64,000 bases of DNA from contig MCGO01000027.1 in NCBI GenBank assembly GCA_002104985.1, positions 62,001 to 126,000 on the forward strand. The letters run 5' to 3'. The notes under the pieces were generated by a model that was not told the origin of the DNA, searched no databases, and saw nothing but the letters and a program-made list of their open reading frames with translations. The DNA comes from Rhizoclosmatium globosum. Taxonomy: Eukaryota > Chytridiomycota > Chytridiomycetes > Chytridiales > Chytriomycetaceae. Below are positions 20,888 to 33,400 of this stretch, in pieces. A program made the translations under genes and the position numbers. Each line of letters begins with the position of its first letter. Within the stretch, counting starts at the first letter, position 1.

Positions 20888-23800
20888 GTGAACAATCAAA
20901 GATCCCACCAAACTCCCCCAATTATGATCAGCCAGCAACAACCAATGCCACGTTCTACTTTCTCAGCAAGGTCTAAAATCGCTTCTTCGGCCCGATCTTC
21001 CACCGTTTCCTCAGTTCTCGATGACTTTCCCTGGTCTGATCCAAGTAATTCCGTGTTTGCACACAATCAGACGAAGCGAATGTCCATTTTTGAAGGACGA
21101 GCTGAACGAGCAAGGTATTTCTTTTCGATTGAAGCGCGTTCTTGTTCATGAACTGCTTTTTATATCGAAAAAGGATCCAACTTGAGGCAGCGACTTTGAA
21201 CGAATCAACTCTATTACCGACCCAAGATTCCGATTCTGAAGATGATATCATTCCTACTCGAGTCGGCAGCCACCGCCATTCCCAATCATTATCAACCGAC
21301 ATTGAACAAACGCGTCGAAAGTCAATGGCCCAAGCCGTCGCCCGCCGCTTCTCAAAAGTCTGTCTAAACGGCGGCGCCCCAAACAACAACAACTCCCTCC
21401 GCCAAGCCGTCCCAAAACCCGCAACCCTCCGCTCCTCCCTCGCAACAATCGACCCACCCCCCACATCTCCCACAAAACCCCGCCCCTCCACCCCTCAAAA
21501 ACCAACCTCCCTCTCAAAAACCGACTCCCTCACCCGCCTCATCACCCCCTCCACCCGCAAATCAAACGTCCCCCGAGACCGCATAAAACAACTCTGGTCC
21601 CTCATCCGCTCCCACTTCCTCACAAAACCCCCCGGAATGCTGCAACTCCTCCAGGCGTCCAACGCGGCCCCGCCATATGCGATTACCCTGAAACAGGGGT
21701 TTCAGTTCAAGTATCGGTTAAGGACAAAGTATCAGATTAAGTGTCTTGTCATGCATTCGCGGTTGCCGTGGCATCAGCCTGATGCGTTGTTGGATGAAGT
21801 TGTGGGGACTGTAGGGAAGAAGGTTGGGGAGCATAGTGGTGGTGGGAATGGCAATGGTAATGGTGGCAGTAGTGGGGATGGCGATGTGGGAGGTAGTATT
21901 GATGTGTTTGGGAGTAGTGCTGTGCTTTCGTTGAAGCGGGAAATGAGTCGTGTGAATTTGTTGAGTGGGTTAGGGGCTGGAAGGGCTGGTGGATCCGGTG
22001 GGAAACTCTTGGCGTCTGCCACGGGAATAAGCATGCATTCTTCAATGGTTTCAATGAAGCATGATAATGTGGGAAATGGCGGACAAGGAGGAGATGGAGA
22101 TGACAATGAAAAAATGAATCAGCATTTGATGGATGAAGATGAGTTTGAGACGAAACGAATTAGTCGGTTTGTTTCCCTCTTCGTATAAATGCGCAGTTAA
22201 TTGAAATTATTTAGAATTCTGAAACCGTCCACGTTTGTATGTGCAGACACTTCTCGAACAGTGCGGATGTGGGATATATCGCGTAATACTCAAATGAAAC
22301 CCAAATCGATCATCAAGCTGGATGTGGATGTGTTCGAATTCGTTTATTTGGCAAAGTTTTCAATGTATGCATCATGTAACGAAACCAAAACCATTTCGGT
22401 AACTTTTACTCGCCGTATCATTGTGTTATCATTGACAGTTCGAAAATTTTGGTGCTTGTCAGCTCTTTAATCAAAGATTTGAATCGGTGGATTCATTCAA
22501 CGTCGAACACTATGTGCAACAGTTGAGTCATCAAAATCCTGCATTTCTTCAATATTGAACAGTCCATAGCTTGAAGTACAACACAAATTTACACGAATTA
22601 ATAACTATCGGGTCTCACGAACTGTATTTATGGACACTGGAGAATCAAATTAACAGGTTCGAAAATTTTAACATTTGCGCCCCTTCATGCCAAAATTTTT
22701 TTCTCCTCTGTTTGAAACCACTCTAAATTAATTTTTTATCCACAAGTAAAGGACATGTGACAGTAAAACCAACTATTAAGTATAAGTTATATACGAATCT
22801 TCCGCCAAATGACTGGATTACGGGTGTTTCGTACGATGAGGAGCGGCATAGAATGTACACCATTGTGAATACGAAAGTTGTGGTATGTGGTACTCCCTTT
22901 TTAGCACAAATTGAACATTTTAACAAACTTCATGTCTAAAAACAGGTGTTTGATCTACATGATGGCAAGGAAGTCAACCGGTGGCTGAATATATCATATC
23001 GTCAAATCAACTGCATTATTTACTACGAAATGTATGATTATAATATCATTGGATGTTCCAATGGCGCAAGTTGAGTTAGACCGAAGAGGTTTCAACGTGT
23101 ACTGACATTCAAGAACAGTCAAAATCATCAATATGACCAACGACATGGTGCATGAATTTAACAGTCATACTCGACCCATCACTTCACTGGCAATATATCC
23201 CTATGGCCCGGTTGTGATTTCATGCGCCTTAGATTACACTGTGCGAATGTACAATCTGAAGACATTTAAGGAAGTGTACTGGTAAGTCTCTTCACGAGTA
23301 AGCAGCAACTTTCAACCCCCCCTTATATCTTCTTCTTAGTCTACACCTGAAAGAGAAGCCGACATGTCTACAGGTGATGGACGACTTGCAATTGTACATT
23401 TCAACGTGGAATACAATCATGGTGTGGAAGTTGAATCACATTAATACTGGGTTTTCGACCATCAAGTTGAGTTTGGCTGCTCCTTCATCCCAAAAAAGTG
23501 TTCACGAAATGTAAAACAGCACGAGAGTTACCCACTTGATGACAGCGGCAGCGGAAGGAATACCAACACGAATTCTTGTGAGGTCTGAGGACGGTGTGAT
23601 TCGACTGGTTTCTCCGATATCGGGAAAAGTTATCACAACTTCGTTGCCCTTATTGGAGACAGATTGTGTGAAGGAAATCGCATACTGTCCGCGAATTGGT
23701 GATTCTAAATGAAGATTTCAGTACATCATTCTGATACCATGAATTGATTAGATCGAATGTTTTTGCTTGTTGAGAGTGGAGAGATTTGGGTGATTGCCAC

Positions 23801-26800
23801 GAACATTAATCCATGTGTAGTCGTGGATATTTGGTCGTCTGCTCATACAGGTAACATTCTCGAGTCGATGCACTTTTAGACTAACGGTTTTTGTCACTAG
23901 CGAGGGAAGATGTCCGATGTATGCTCATGTTTGAAGGTCGGCTGGGCAATTTCGATGAATTGCCTCCAAAATACAATAGAAAGAATGGTTTCGTCTTTTT
24001 GATTGCTGGAACTGCTAGCGGGCAGATTCTATTTTACGGAACTGAAGGCCAGATTGTACACAGAAACCAGGTGAGTTCAATTAACTTCGCTTGAGAACAC
24101 CCGTTTTAAGAATGACTTAGCTACATTTCGCTGCAGTTACTCACTTAGCCTGTACATCGAATCATCACTTATTGTCAGGGGGAAAAGGAAAGAAGTGCCT
24201 ACATTGCGACAAAACCTAAATTGTAAAACACAGATGGTCTTATCTTTATCTCAAAGGTGGATCCAATGTCAATGCACATTATAAACCCCTTGATTGCCAT
24301 AAATACTGGAATTATACCTCGCAAGATTAGCGTTTTGGATAGCACTGTTTGCTGCTCAGCCGATGACTTTATCATAAGAATGTTTTCATTTAATACCGTT
24401 AGTGGAGGTAAGGTCAATGTCTCCGTTGAAATTCGATAGTAACTCTTGAGCAAGAATGGCATGCAATTCCCATGCACAATCGAAGCGATGATCACACGGA
24501 AGAAATAACGTCTATATGTTGTATTGAAAAATCAGGCCTATTTGTAACAACGAGTCGAGATTCAACAATCAGAGTATGGGATGTTTACAATGCACTTATT
24601 CGGTAACACAAGCTTATATATCTATCTTCTCTGCTAAGATGAAAGTTTCTCCATTTCTCATTAGTGAAGTCAAATTTCATGAGCCTTTGGACTGTCTTTG
24701 TGTTTCCAACCTACGTGGTGATATTCTTGTCGGAATCCAAAACAGAATCGATATAATCAAATATAATCTGTACTTACCAGCCGGATACATAAAATCTATA
24801 GATGCGATGACAATTCAAGACGAAGCACTCGAGCTTCCGATTCAATTTGATGAAAAGTTTGATTTCCTAATGAATTACTTGGCTCAACGGCGACTCCACT
24901 ACTCTCACAACACAGATATGTTTGAATCTGGAAGTAAAGTACTGTCAACTTTCCGAAAATTGAACTTTATCGGGACGATTCAGCCAATTGTTTTGCTGAA
25001 GGAGCAAATGATTCAGAAAAAGAGGGCCAGAGAGCAAGCATTACTGCCAAAAGTCATAGAAGATCCTATTTACTTACCCATCATGAACAAATTGAAGTCA
25101 ATCATGGAGCGTCGTCAAATAATGATCAACCTGATGAGAAAACAAGCCGAGTACGAGTACAAAGAAATGGAGAAACGGGTGCGGGTCTCTTTACTGATAT
25201 TTGTGAACTGATTGAGTCATATCTAGCATAACGTCTTGCATCAAGAGTTTGAGAGTTTCTTGAAGTACAAGCCATATATGGGAGCCTTGTATCCTGTCAC
25301 CGAACAAGAGCCCGAAGTCACAAATGAACCCATAAATTACTTGGCGGGACTTGAAGAAGACTATATCCCACCCGATCCTTTGGCGCTTGTTTTTGCCGAT
25401 GAGATTCAAGATAAGCCACCATTGGAAATAGTAAAGGGAGAAGATGAATATCGCATCATCGAAGTTGCTGAAGACCCTATTCTACCATTGTTGGATCCAA
25501 GAAGCCCTGATCCAGTTGAAGAAGTGGTTGCTGTCACAACCGAGGTGAATTTGAGACCAAACGAGAAACCAACCCAACTTATATTATGAGCAGATTGATA
25601 TTTCAGATGCGATTGTGAAGGACATTGAGGAAACGCAAGTTCAAGATACAGGTTAGTCATCAAACCACCAATCACATCCCTCACTAACACAAATATTCAA
25701 CCCAGCGCCAGTGCATGAATCATCTCATGAACTAGATTCAAGAATCTTAAGAGCCCCTGAGCCGCCCCCACCTGAGCCAAAACTGAAAATTGCACCTGAC
25801 GGCGAGATTCCAAACTCTGTTATGGGTCGAACAGTAAAAAACTGGAAAGCAATCCACGCATGGAACAACATGGTATCCGTCTCTTTATTCAAAAAAGGTC
25901 GAGCCAAGGGGGACGATATTGCACAGCAAAAGGAAAAGAGCAAGCAAAGTGACGTATTCAAGGCTCGATTGAAAAATATGCTTGAAGACCAGGCACGTCG
26001 GGAAGAAGAAGATAGGCGGAAACGAAAAGAGGAACAAGGTGGTGTTGTGGAAGAAGAGGAGCGGCCACCAGAGGAGAAACCAAAATTGAATGATGATGAC
26101 GAAGATGATCCTTATTCACGACCTGGATTGAGAAGTCTGTTGAAACCTTTAAAACCGCTTGAAATGGTGAAATATCCGAAACTCATTGATAAAGCTGTGG
26201 GGTATTCATGGTTCCCCAAAGATGACGTAAGGTCCTTTCTTTCGGTAAATACTCAAATTAATAAAATACCACTAGATTCTCCATCCAAAGAAACCAGAAG
26301 ACCCAGATACAGCACTCCGAAAGCTTAAAATTGAAAATACGTCCGAAAATGTATTCCCAATTGTTATGGAATGTTTTAAGGTGTTATCTACATCTAAAGA
26401 GCGCAAGGAAGCGGTTCAATACATGACTTGGATTCTCGAAGAGTTTGGTATTAGGGATACAACGCCGATGGTCCGAACCTATATGAAATACTTGCAGAAT
26501 ACGCTGTTTGTCAGAATTAATGATGATGATGAGACCCAGGTATGTTAAAACGTCTCAAGCATCATAGTCCACGCTTATTTGCCCTTAGATGATCCTAATC
26601 ATGCTGGAAGCTTGTGTTAATTTTGGCCAGACTCAGACAGAGTTTATTCCAACAGTATTGATGCTTTTGTTTCACGAGAATGAAACCATAAGGTAACAGT
26701 TACATAATGGCCGAAGTTTGAAGTGAATGGTTACGTTAGAGAACAAGCAAAATCAGTGTTAATCTCAATAGGTGCTGGTCATATGCTCACTGCCCATGTT

Positions 26801-28412
26801 ATGAAAAAGATTGGTGACTGTTACAATAGGGTAAATCATTAAAAAAGGTCATACCATGGATATATGACGATCTCTTACTAGACTCTTGCCGCACATGATC
26901 CCAACAAGTCTTCCAGACCTTCTACCGCTGGTCGCCGAAGTTCGGTCGCTGTTCCTCAATTTACTCAACTACCCACAAAAACTCCCGTGAATATGCAAGG
27001 TGGTGTTTTACAAAGCCCAATCGGAACTGAATGCCGAAACTGGATTATGGCGTTTCTTCGAAAAACACTGAAGAACTACCTGATGGTGGCAACGACAGAC
27101 TTGGAGCAACTTGAAAAACTCAAAGAATTGAATGATAGTGGATTTGTTGAGCGGCCGATTAAGAAGAAGGAGGAAGAGGAAGATGCCGATAAAGGAAAGA
27201 AACGAAGAGCGAGTCAAGCCCAGCCACCACCTCTTGCCCTGGTTCAAGACGAAGCATTACACAAGAAGAAAAATGGTCAAACAATGTACACAAGTACACC
27301 CGTGTTATCGGTAAGAGATTGTCGATCATGATCATGAAACATTTCTGACTGATATGAAACAGGAGTTGCTTGCAATTCATGAAGTCGAACCAATGCTTGG
27401 AAATCCCGTCACAATCCTTCAAAACCCAACCTTGAAAGATTTCGTGACAGCCCTCACATTTTACGCCAAATACAATGAACGCCGAATCGCCAAAGAACAA
27501 GCGGATAAGGCCATGAAAGCAGAAATGGAAGCCCGTGCACTTGAAGAAGCGAGGCTAAAGCGAGAGCATGATGCCAAATTGGCCGAGTTTTTGAGAAGGA
27601 AAGAGTTGGAGCGCAACAAGAAGAATAATGATCGACGAGCCAAAATGCTTGCGTTGCGGCAACGAGGACGAACAAATGATTTACCAGTTATCAAAAAGGG
27701 AGGTTTACGAGAACATTTGTTTACGGGATGCACGCATGTTAGTCGTTGTCACCCTTCAAGGGAGACATTGGACGGACCCTACAAGTTTCCACCTCTTCCC
27801 GCTGGTTTTACAACATCCATGGCATTACATCTTGCGACAATGAATAAGTCGATGCCAGTTGAGCATGTTGACTTGGCACCATTTCAAGAATCAACGCAAC
27901 ATCACCATGAAGATGTACGACCAGAGACAGCCCCTTCGTCCAGTTATACATATTCGTCACGAACCAGACAGAAATCAAATAGAAGAAACACAGCGTCGGC
28001 ATCACATTCTGCGACATTTTATAACCCGGAGAGCTTTCGGACAACTTTGGAGGCCGAAGAAGCACTGCGGTATTTACAAACGCCACATTTGTGGGAAGGT
28101 GATCAAATGCAGGATGGAATTCGACAAGTTGACAAAGAGCTTGATTACATTAGAAATGGGTTCAAACCCAACCCGGATACAAACGAACCTTCACCAACGC
28201 CAATCCGGAACAAAACAGGATTGCATTCTTCCCAAGTTCTTACGCGCAACGTTGAAGATACGTTTAAAACTGGGCGAAAATACTTTGTACCGGAATTGGA
28301 GGAGGATGTGGAGCGACACCGAGCCAAGAGCAAGAAAACAATAACTGATGAAATCAGAGTCCCAGCAAAAAGGAAGGGAAAGAAGAAAGTTCATGCGCCA
28401 CTTACCAAATAA
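20888..28412 (+). CDS. WDR87/WDR97-like WD40 protein, probably flagellar
   Basis: A large multi-exon gene of about 20 exons. The N-terminal 400 residues (20888-22166) are low-complexity with a short ordered stretch (QLWSLIRSHFLTKPPGMLQL). Many WD40 blades follow on small exons: SRTVRMWDISRNT, ELITIGSHELYLWTLEN, SCALDYTVRMYNLKTFKEVY, GTASGQILFYGTEGQIVH and TSRDSTIRVWDVYNALIR. After the propeller comes HEPLDCLCVSNLRGDILVGI, a context I associate with WDR87/WDR97-type testis and axoneme proteins. The second half has charged helices, a HEAT-like part (VLMLLFHENETIREQAKSVL) and a C-terminal segment with THVSRCHPSRETLDGPYKFP. Two introns use GTT donors (22167, 22522). The ATG at 20888 was chosen as the first in frame. 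The stop lies 50 bp before the ABC transporter ATG. Confidence 0.7.
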
Positions 28413-28462
28413 AATTGATGTGATTTGATTTCTTTCCTTCAAAACAAGCTAAACAACGAAGA

Positions 28463-31400
28463 ATGGAAAGCACGGTCGATCACCCAGAAACACGTGCAGG
28501 CCCAATCAGTCGCTGGACATACTCTTGGCTTAATGCACTATTGCGCAAGGGCAGTGCAAAGCCGCTTGAGATCGCCGACCTTGACATTCTTGCGGATGCA
28601 TTCACGGCAAAGACGCTTGGTTCCGCCCTCGAAGCATCTTGGACCGCCGAGCTCCAGCGACCGTCGGAACAAGTCGGAAATGCATCGGCAGCGTTCCGGC
28701 TGTTCCGGGCTGCGTTTGCGGCCTTCTCAACGGACTACCTTCGAGCGGGCATCTTCATGTTTGTGTATTCGATTCTGCAGCTTGCCTCCAGTGTCATTCT
28801 GCTGTACCTGATTCGCTGGATCCAAAAGGTGGCGGTGGAAACAGAGAACTTGGATCTGGGCTATGGATTTGGTCTGGCTGTGGCGCTCTTCTTGGCACAA
28901 CTGCTCGGCACCCTGTCTTTTAACTGGCATCTTGAGTTGACAACCAAGACAGGTTTCAGAATGAGGACAAGTCTCATTCAAGCCATCTATCGCAAATCAT
29001 TTAAGATTTCAAACGAGGCTCGGAAGGATTATCCCGTCGGAAAGATCGTAAACTTGACAGCGACCGATACGAATCGTATAGATACATCTTTGCAATGGAA
29101 TCACTACATTTGGAGCGCTCCTTTTCAGATCATTTCCGCCATTGGCTTGCTCATTTGGATTCTTGGAGTATCGGCATTAGCCGGATTCGGTGTGATGGCC
29201 ATTTACATTCCATTCCAGGTAATTAAAACTGAGTTTGATATGTAGAATGTTGAATCTAATACCACTTAAAGTTCCGAATCATTGGTGTTTTGAGCGGATT
29301 CAGAAAGCTAGCAAACCGCTTCATGGACAAACGTGTAAAACTGATTCAGGAAGTGTTGCTTGGAATCCGTGTGGTCAAAATCTATGCCTGGGAGGACAGT
29401 TTCAAAAAGGTCATTTCAGAATCTCGTCAACAAGAACTCAAACAAATTCGTGGGTTTCTATTCTCACGTTCTATTGTCAATGGTGTCACACAAGTTGTGC
29501 CTACAGTCGCGATGCTTGCCTCATTTATTTGCTACACACTCATTGGAAATAAGCTTGAATCAGCTGTTGTGTTTGCCTCATTGCAGCTATTTTACACAAT
29601 CCGTAACCCAATGACGTTCCTTCCGAACATCATTACCCAAGGTGTTGATGCATGGACCGGTTTGGGTCGTATTGGGGAATTTCTGTTGGCCCCTGAAATG
29701 GAAGATGAAGCTATTCGGCTCAAGCTATCAGATGATACCGAAGAACCTGCACTAGAAATTAAGTATGCCACTTTTAGATGGACGAGTCCTGCAACTGACG
29801 TACCGGGTTTTATCGTTGGTGATACTATCAAACCTCAAAATGGCATTGAATTACAACCCACGAATCCCGACGAGCCTCAAACATTCCAACTCAATAACAT
29901 GAATCTGCGTATTCCACGCAATAAACTGGTTGCAATCGTTGGAAAAGTTGGATCGGGAAAGTCCTCATTGCTGAATGGTACACAAATACCTCTCTTCCAT
30001 AACGTCCAAATACTAACATCAACAACTTATTTTTAGCACTCGTCGGAGAAATGCCAAAAGTCTCTGGCTCCGTCACATTCCGCGGAAGTGTCGCCTACTG
30101 CCAACAACAAGCATGGATCCAAAACACAACCGTCAAAGAAAACATCCTCTTTGGCCTCGACTACGACAAAGAACGATACAAGGAAATCGTGAAAGTGTGT
30201 TCTCTGACGCGGGACTTCCAGGTCTTACCTAACGGAGATGAGACTGAAATTGGAGAGCGTGGTATCAATCTTTCCGGTGGACAGAAGCAGCGAGTTAGTA
30301 TTGCGAGGGCTGTTTATTATGATCCTGATATAGTGTTGCTTGATGACCCGTTATCCGCTGTTGATGCACATGTTGGACGGGCGTTGTTTGAGGAATGTAT
30401 TTTAGGTCGATTGGCGTAAGTTTGCCTTCTTACACTTGTTTTGGGGTTTATACTGAAGTTGGATTTTGGTACAGGGGAAAGACAAGAGTTCTTGTGACAC
30501 ATCAGCTACACTTTTTGCCGCGTGTTGACTTGATTCTTGTGATGGATGCTGGAAAAATTGTGGCGCAAGGAACTTTTGACGAGTTGTTGGCACAAAATGC
30601 GGATTTCAACCAACTCATGCAAGAATTTGGGGGTTTGGAAGATGACAACGACGAAGAAGAGAAAGAAGAAGAGGCAGAAGAAACGAAAACGGTCAACGAA
30701 AAAGATGTGAAGGAGGATAAGTCTCTGCAAACGAAGATCTCCGCCGCTCAAGTGGGGGAATCGAAAGATGCCCTTGCTCCCAAGAAAGGGCAAATGATTG
30801 TCGAAGAAAGAAACGAAGGAGCCGTTCCGTTGAGCATCTATCTATCATATTTAAAGCTTTGTGGTGGAACGCCAACTGCCATCACAATCTTCTTTGTAAT
30901 TCTCCTCGCACAGAGTTCTCGTGTCATGACAGATCAGTGGTTGACATATTGGACGCATGGTACATTTGCTCTTTCAGAAGGACAATTCATTGGAATTTAC
31001 GTTGGATTGTGTTTGGTCCAAGGTATCATGAACGTCAGTTATGGTCTCATCATGTCCTACTTTGGAACGGTCGGCTCGTGGCAAATGCACGGAAAAGCTT
31101 TGTCCGGAGTACTTCGATCGCCGCTCAGTTTCTTTGACGCTACACCCTTGGGTAGAATCACTTCACGTTTCTCTCGCGACTTTGATGGTGTCGACAACAT
31201 GCTCCCCCTCCTGCTGTACCAGTTCTGCAACACTCTATCTCAAGCATCTGCCAACTTCATCCTCATCACAATCAACATCCCCGCGTTCCTAGGTCCATTA
31301 GCAATCATGCTCATAGGATATTACCGCATACAAGTCTACTACCGCTCAACCGCGCGCGAATTAAAACGTCTCGACTCAATCTCACGATCCCCACTCCTCG

Positions 31401-32659
31401 CCAACGTCTCCGAATCCATCAACGGACTCGCAACCATCCGCGCCTACAACGCCTCCGACCGTTTCATGCACAAAAACCGGGGCCTCATGGACACAAACAA
31501 CCGCGCATACTACCCTGCAATCCTAACCCAACGATGGATCCAACTGCGCGTCGAAGGCTTGAACGCGTTCCTCGTTTTTGTAACCTCCATTTTTGTGATT
31601 GTGTTTCGACACAATTTCAGTCCTGAGATTGCCGGGTTGGTGTTGGTGTATGTGTCGCAGGCTACGACGGCGTTGACGGCTATGATTCGGCAGTCGACGG
31701 ATGCAGAGATTAATATGAACTCTTGTGAACGGATTATTCACTATATAGATGAGTTGGATGGTGAGGCTGCGGAGGTTGTGCCAGTGTTACCGTCGACTGG
31801 GAAGCCGCTGGGAATTGAGTGGCCAAATGCGGGGAGGGTTGAGTTGAAGGATGTTGTGTTGAGGTATCGTGCGGATTTGCCTCCAGTTCTTCATGGAGTT
31901 TCGTTTGTGGTTGAGCCGGGGATGAAGGTAGGTATTGTTGGACGAACAGGTGCTGGAAAGAGTACAATTCTTTCGTGTATTTTGAGATTGTTTGAACCCG
32001 AGTCTGGTTCAGTGTTGATTGATGGTGTTGATGTTGGAGAGATTGGATTGAAGGATTTACGATCGAGAGTAGGAGTGATTCCGCAAGAGCCTGTCTTGTT
32101 TTCGGGAACCATTCGTTCAAACTTGGATCCTTTTGAGCAGTATACAGGTATGGTATTTAAAAAGTTAATTTGGAAAGGTCACTTACACGTTGAGTACTCA
32201 GATGCCGAGTTATGGAGCGCTTTGGAACGCGCTGATTTAAAAGCCGCTGTTACTGCTGCACCTGGTGGATTAGACTCACCAGTGACAGAAAATGGAGAAA
32301 ATTGGAGTACCGGACAACGACAACTGATTTGTTTGTCGCGTGCAATCCTCAAAAATGCCAAGATTATTATGCTGGACGAAGCTACCGCGTCCGTGGATAT
32401 GGCGACGGATGAATTTATTCAGAAGGCGATTCGGAAGGACTTTTCTGGAGCCACATTGCTGACAATTGCACACAGACTTTCGACAATTGCGGATTACGAC
32501 AGAATATTGGTGTTGGGACATGGGAAAGTTTTGGAATATGGAACACCGGCAGATTTGTTGGATGATGCCAACTCACACTTTTCAGGAATGGTTGCAGAGA
32601 CGGGACCAGCCAATAGCAGCCTCATTAGAGAAATGGCGAATATGAAGAGGGGTAATTAA
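28463..32659 (+). CDS. ABCC/MRP-type ABC transporter (no TMD0)
   Basis: A full-length exporter of organic anions or conjugates, in the plasma or vacuolar membrane. Five exons (28463-29218, 29272-29977, 30037-30415, 30475-32147, 32202-32659) give 1,323 residues, the size of short MRPs (ABCC4/ABCC5 type). The N-terminus [19 protein letters not shown] is the classic MRP start. NBD1 has [22 protein letters not shown] and Walker [13 protein letters not shown], with Asp replacing the catalytic Glu as usual in this family. NBD2 has [13 protein letters not shown], a divergent signature [10 protein letters not shown] and [12 protein letters not shown]. An acidic linker ([16 protein letters not shown]) joins the halves. 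The last intron is 54 bp, lacks in-frame stops and falls in NBD2. Confidence 0.94.
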
Positions 32660-32805
32660 ATTAACAAGTAAACGATCTTTTGAAACGTGTTGCGAAAGAG
32701 GTTATAGTCAAGTGGGTCACAAAGTATCAATACAGTATTTCAACACGCATGAAGCAATATGCACATTATGGGAGAGTGTTTAATTTGAAAAAGCGGGGAA
32801 GCCAT

Positions 32806-33127
32806 TCATTTCCTCAGTTTTGCTTGTTGTTTCGCAGCTGATCGAGCCTTGAAGAAGAGATTGAAAAAGCGGAAGAAGAAGCCGTTGGCAAAGGGCAGAA
32901 CAACCCAATTGACTTTGAAGAGAAGGAAGGGTTAACGGCAACCAAGTCCATCCAAACAGATAAGACTCACGGGCAATGTCTGCAGCAACACTCTCAATCG
33001 ACGCTGCATTCGCCGGTGCTCCAACTTCTGTTGCTGTTGCTGTTGCCGTTGCCGTTGACGTGGTGTGCAGTGCGTGTTGTAACTGTTGTTCTTCGGCGAG
33101 GATGTTGGGTGGGGCGAGCGGGTTCAT
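32806..33127 (-). CDS. Small single-helix membrane protein, Mim1-like
   Basis: Two exons (33127-32971, 32912-32806) separated by a 58-bp GTGAGT...AAAG intron give 87 residues. The first 50 are polar with an Ala/Thr run (TATATATATEVGAPANAAS). They are followed by one hydrophobic helix (LNWVVLPFANGFFFRFFNLF) and a very basic tail (KARSAAKQQAKLRK). The helix resembles that of fungal Mim1, an outer-mitochondrial-membrane insertase (INLLLPFLNGMMLGFGELF): LPF-NG and the final LF match. The second glycine of Mim1 is Arg here. The protein could be Mim1, a related small outer-membrane factor or simply a tail-anchored protein. Convergent with the ABC transporter gene (146 bp apart), divergent with cystathionine beta-synthase. 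Confidence 0.5.
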
Positions 33128-33221
33128 CGGATTTAATATTAATATATGAAGAGAAGAAAGAGAAGAGAAACAGAAGTCTTACTTAAAGAAGAAGTAGTAA
33201 CAACGGCAACTACCGGAACCA

Positions 33222-33302
33222 TTGAATCTTACTTTGCACCGTTGAATCTCCCGCCCGTGCAATTGAATCTCACTTTGCGTGGAGATTGAGCCATTTGAAT
33301 CT
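33222..33302 (+). promoter_or_regulatory. Four phased TTGAATCT motifs upstream of cystathionine beta-synthase
   Basis: TTGAATCT occurs at 33222, 33242, 33263 and 33295. The first and third copies extend to TTGAATCT(T/C)ACTTTGC, and the fourth to TTGAATCTCACGTT. Start-to-start spacings are 20, 21 and 32 bp, about two, two and three helical turns. The cluster ends about 100 bp before the CBS ATG, within the divergent region shared with the small membrane protein gene. A transcription-factor array is a reasonable guess. I cannot name the factor. Confidence 0.5.
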
Positions 33303-33400
33303 CACGTTCTTGCTCTTTCTTGTTGGTTGCATCGCCAAAAAACAAAAAACAAAACAGAAGCAAAAAACACTTCTCAAACAAACTCAAACTCAAACGTGAA

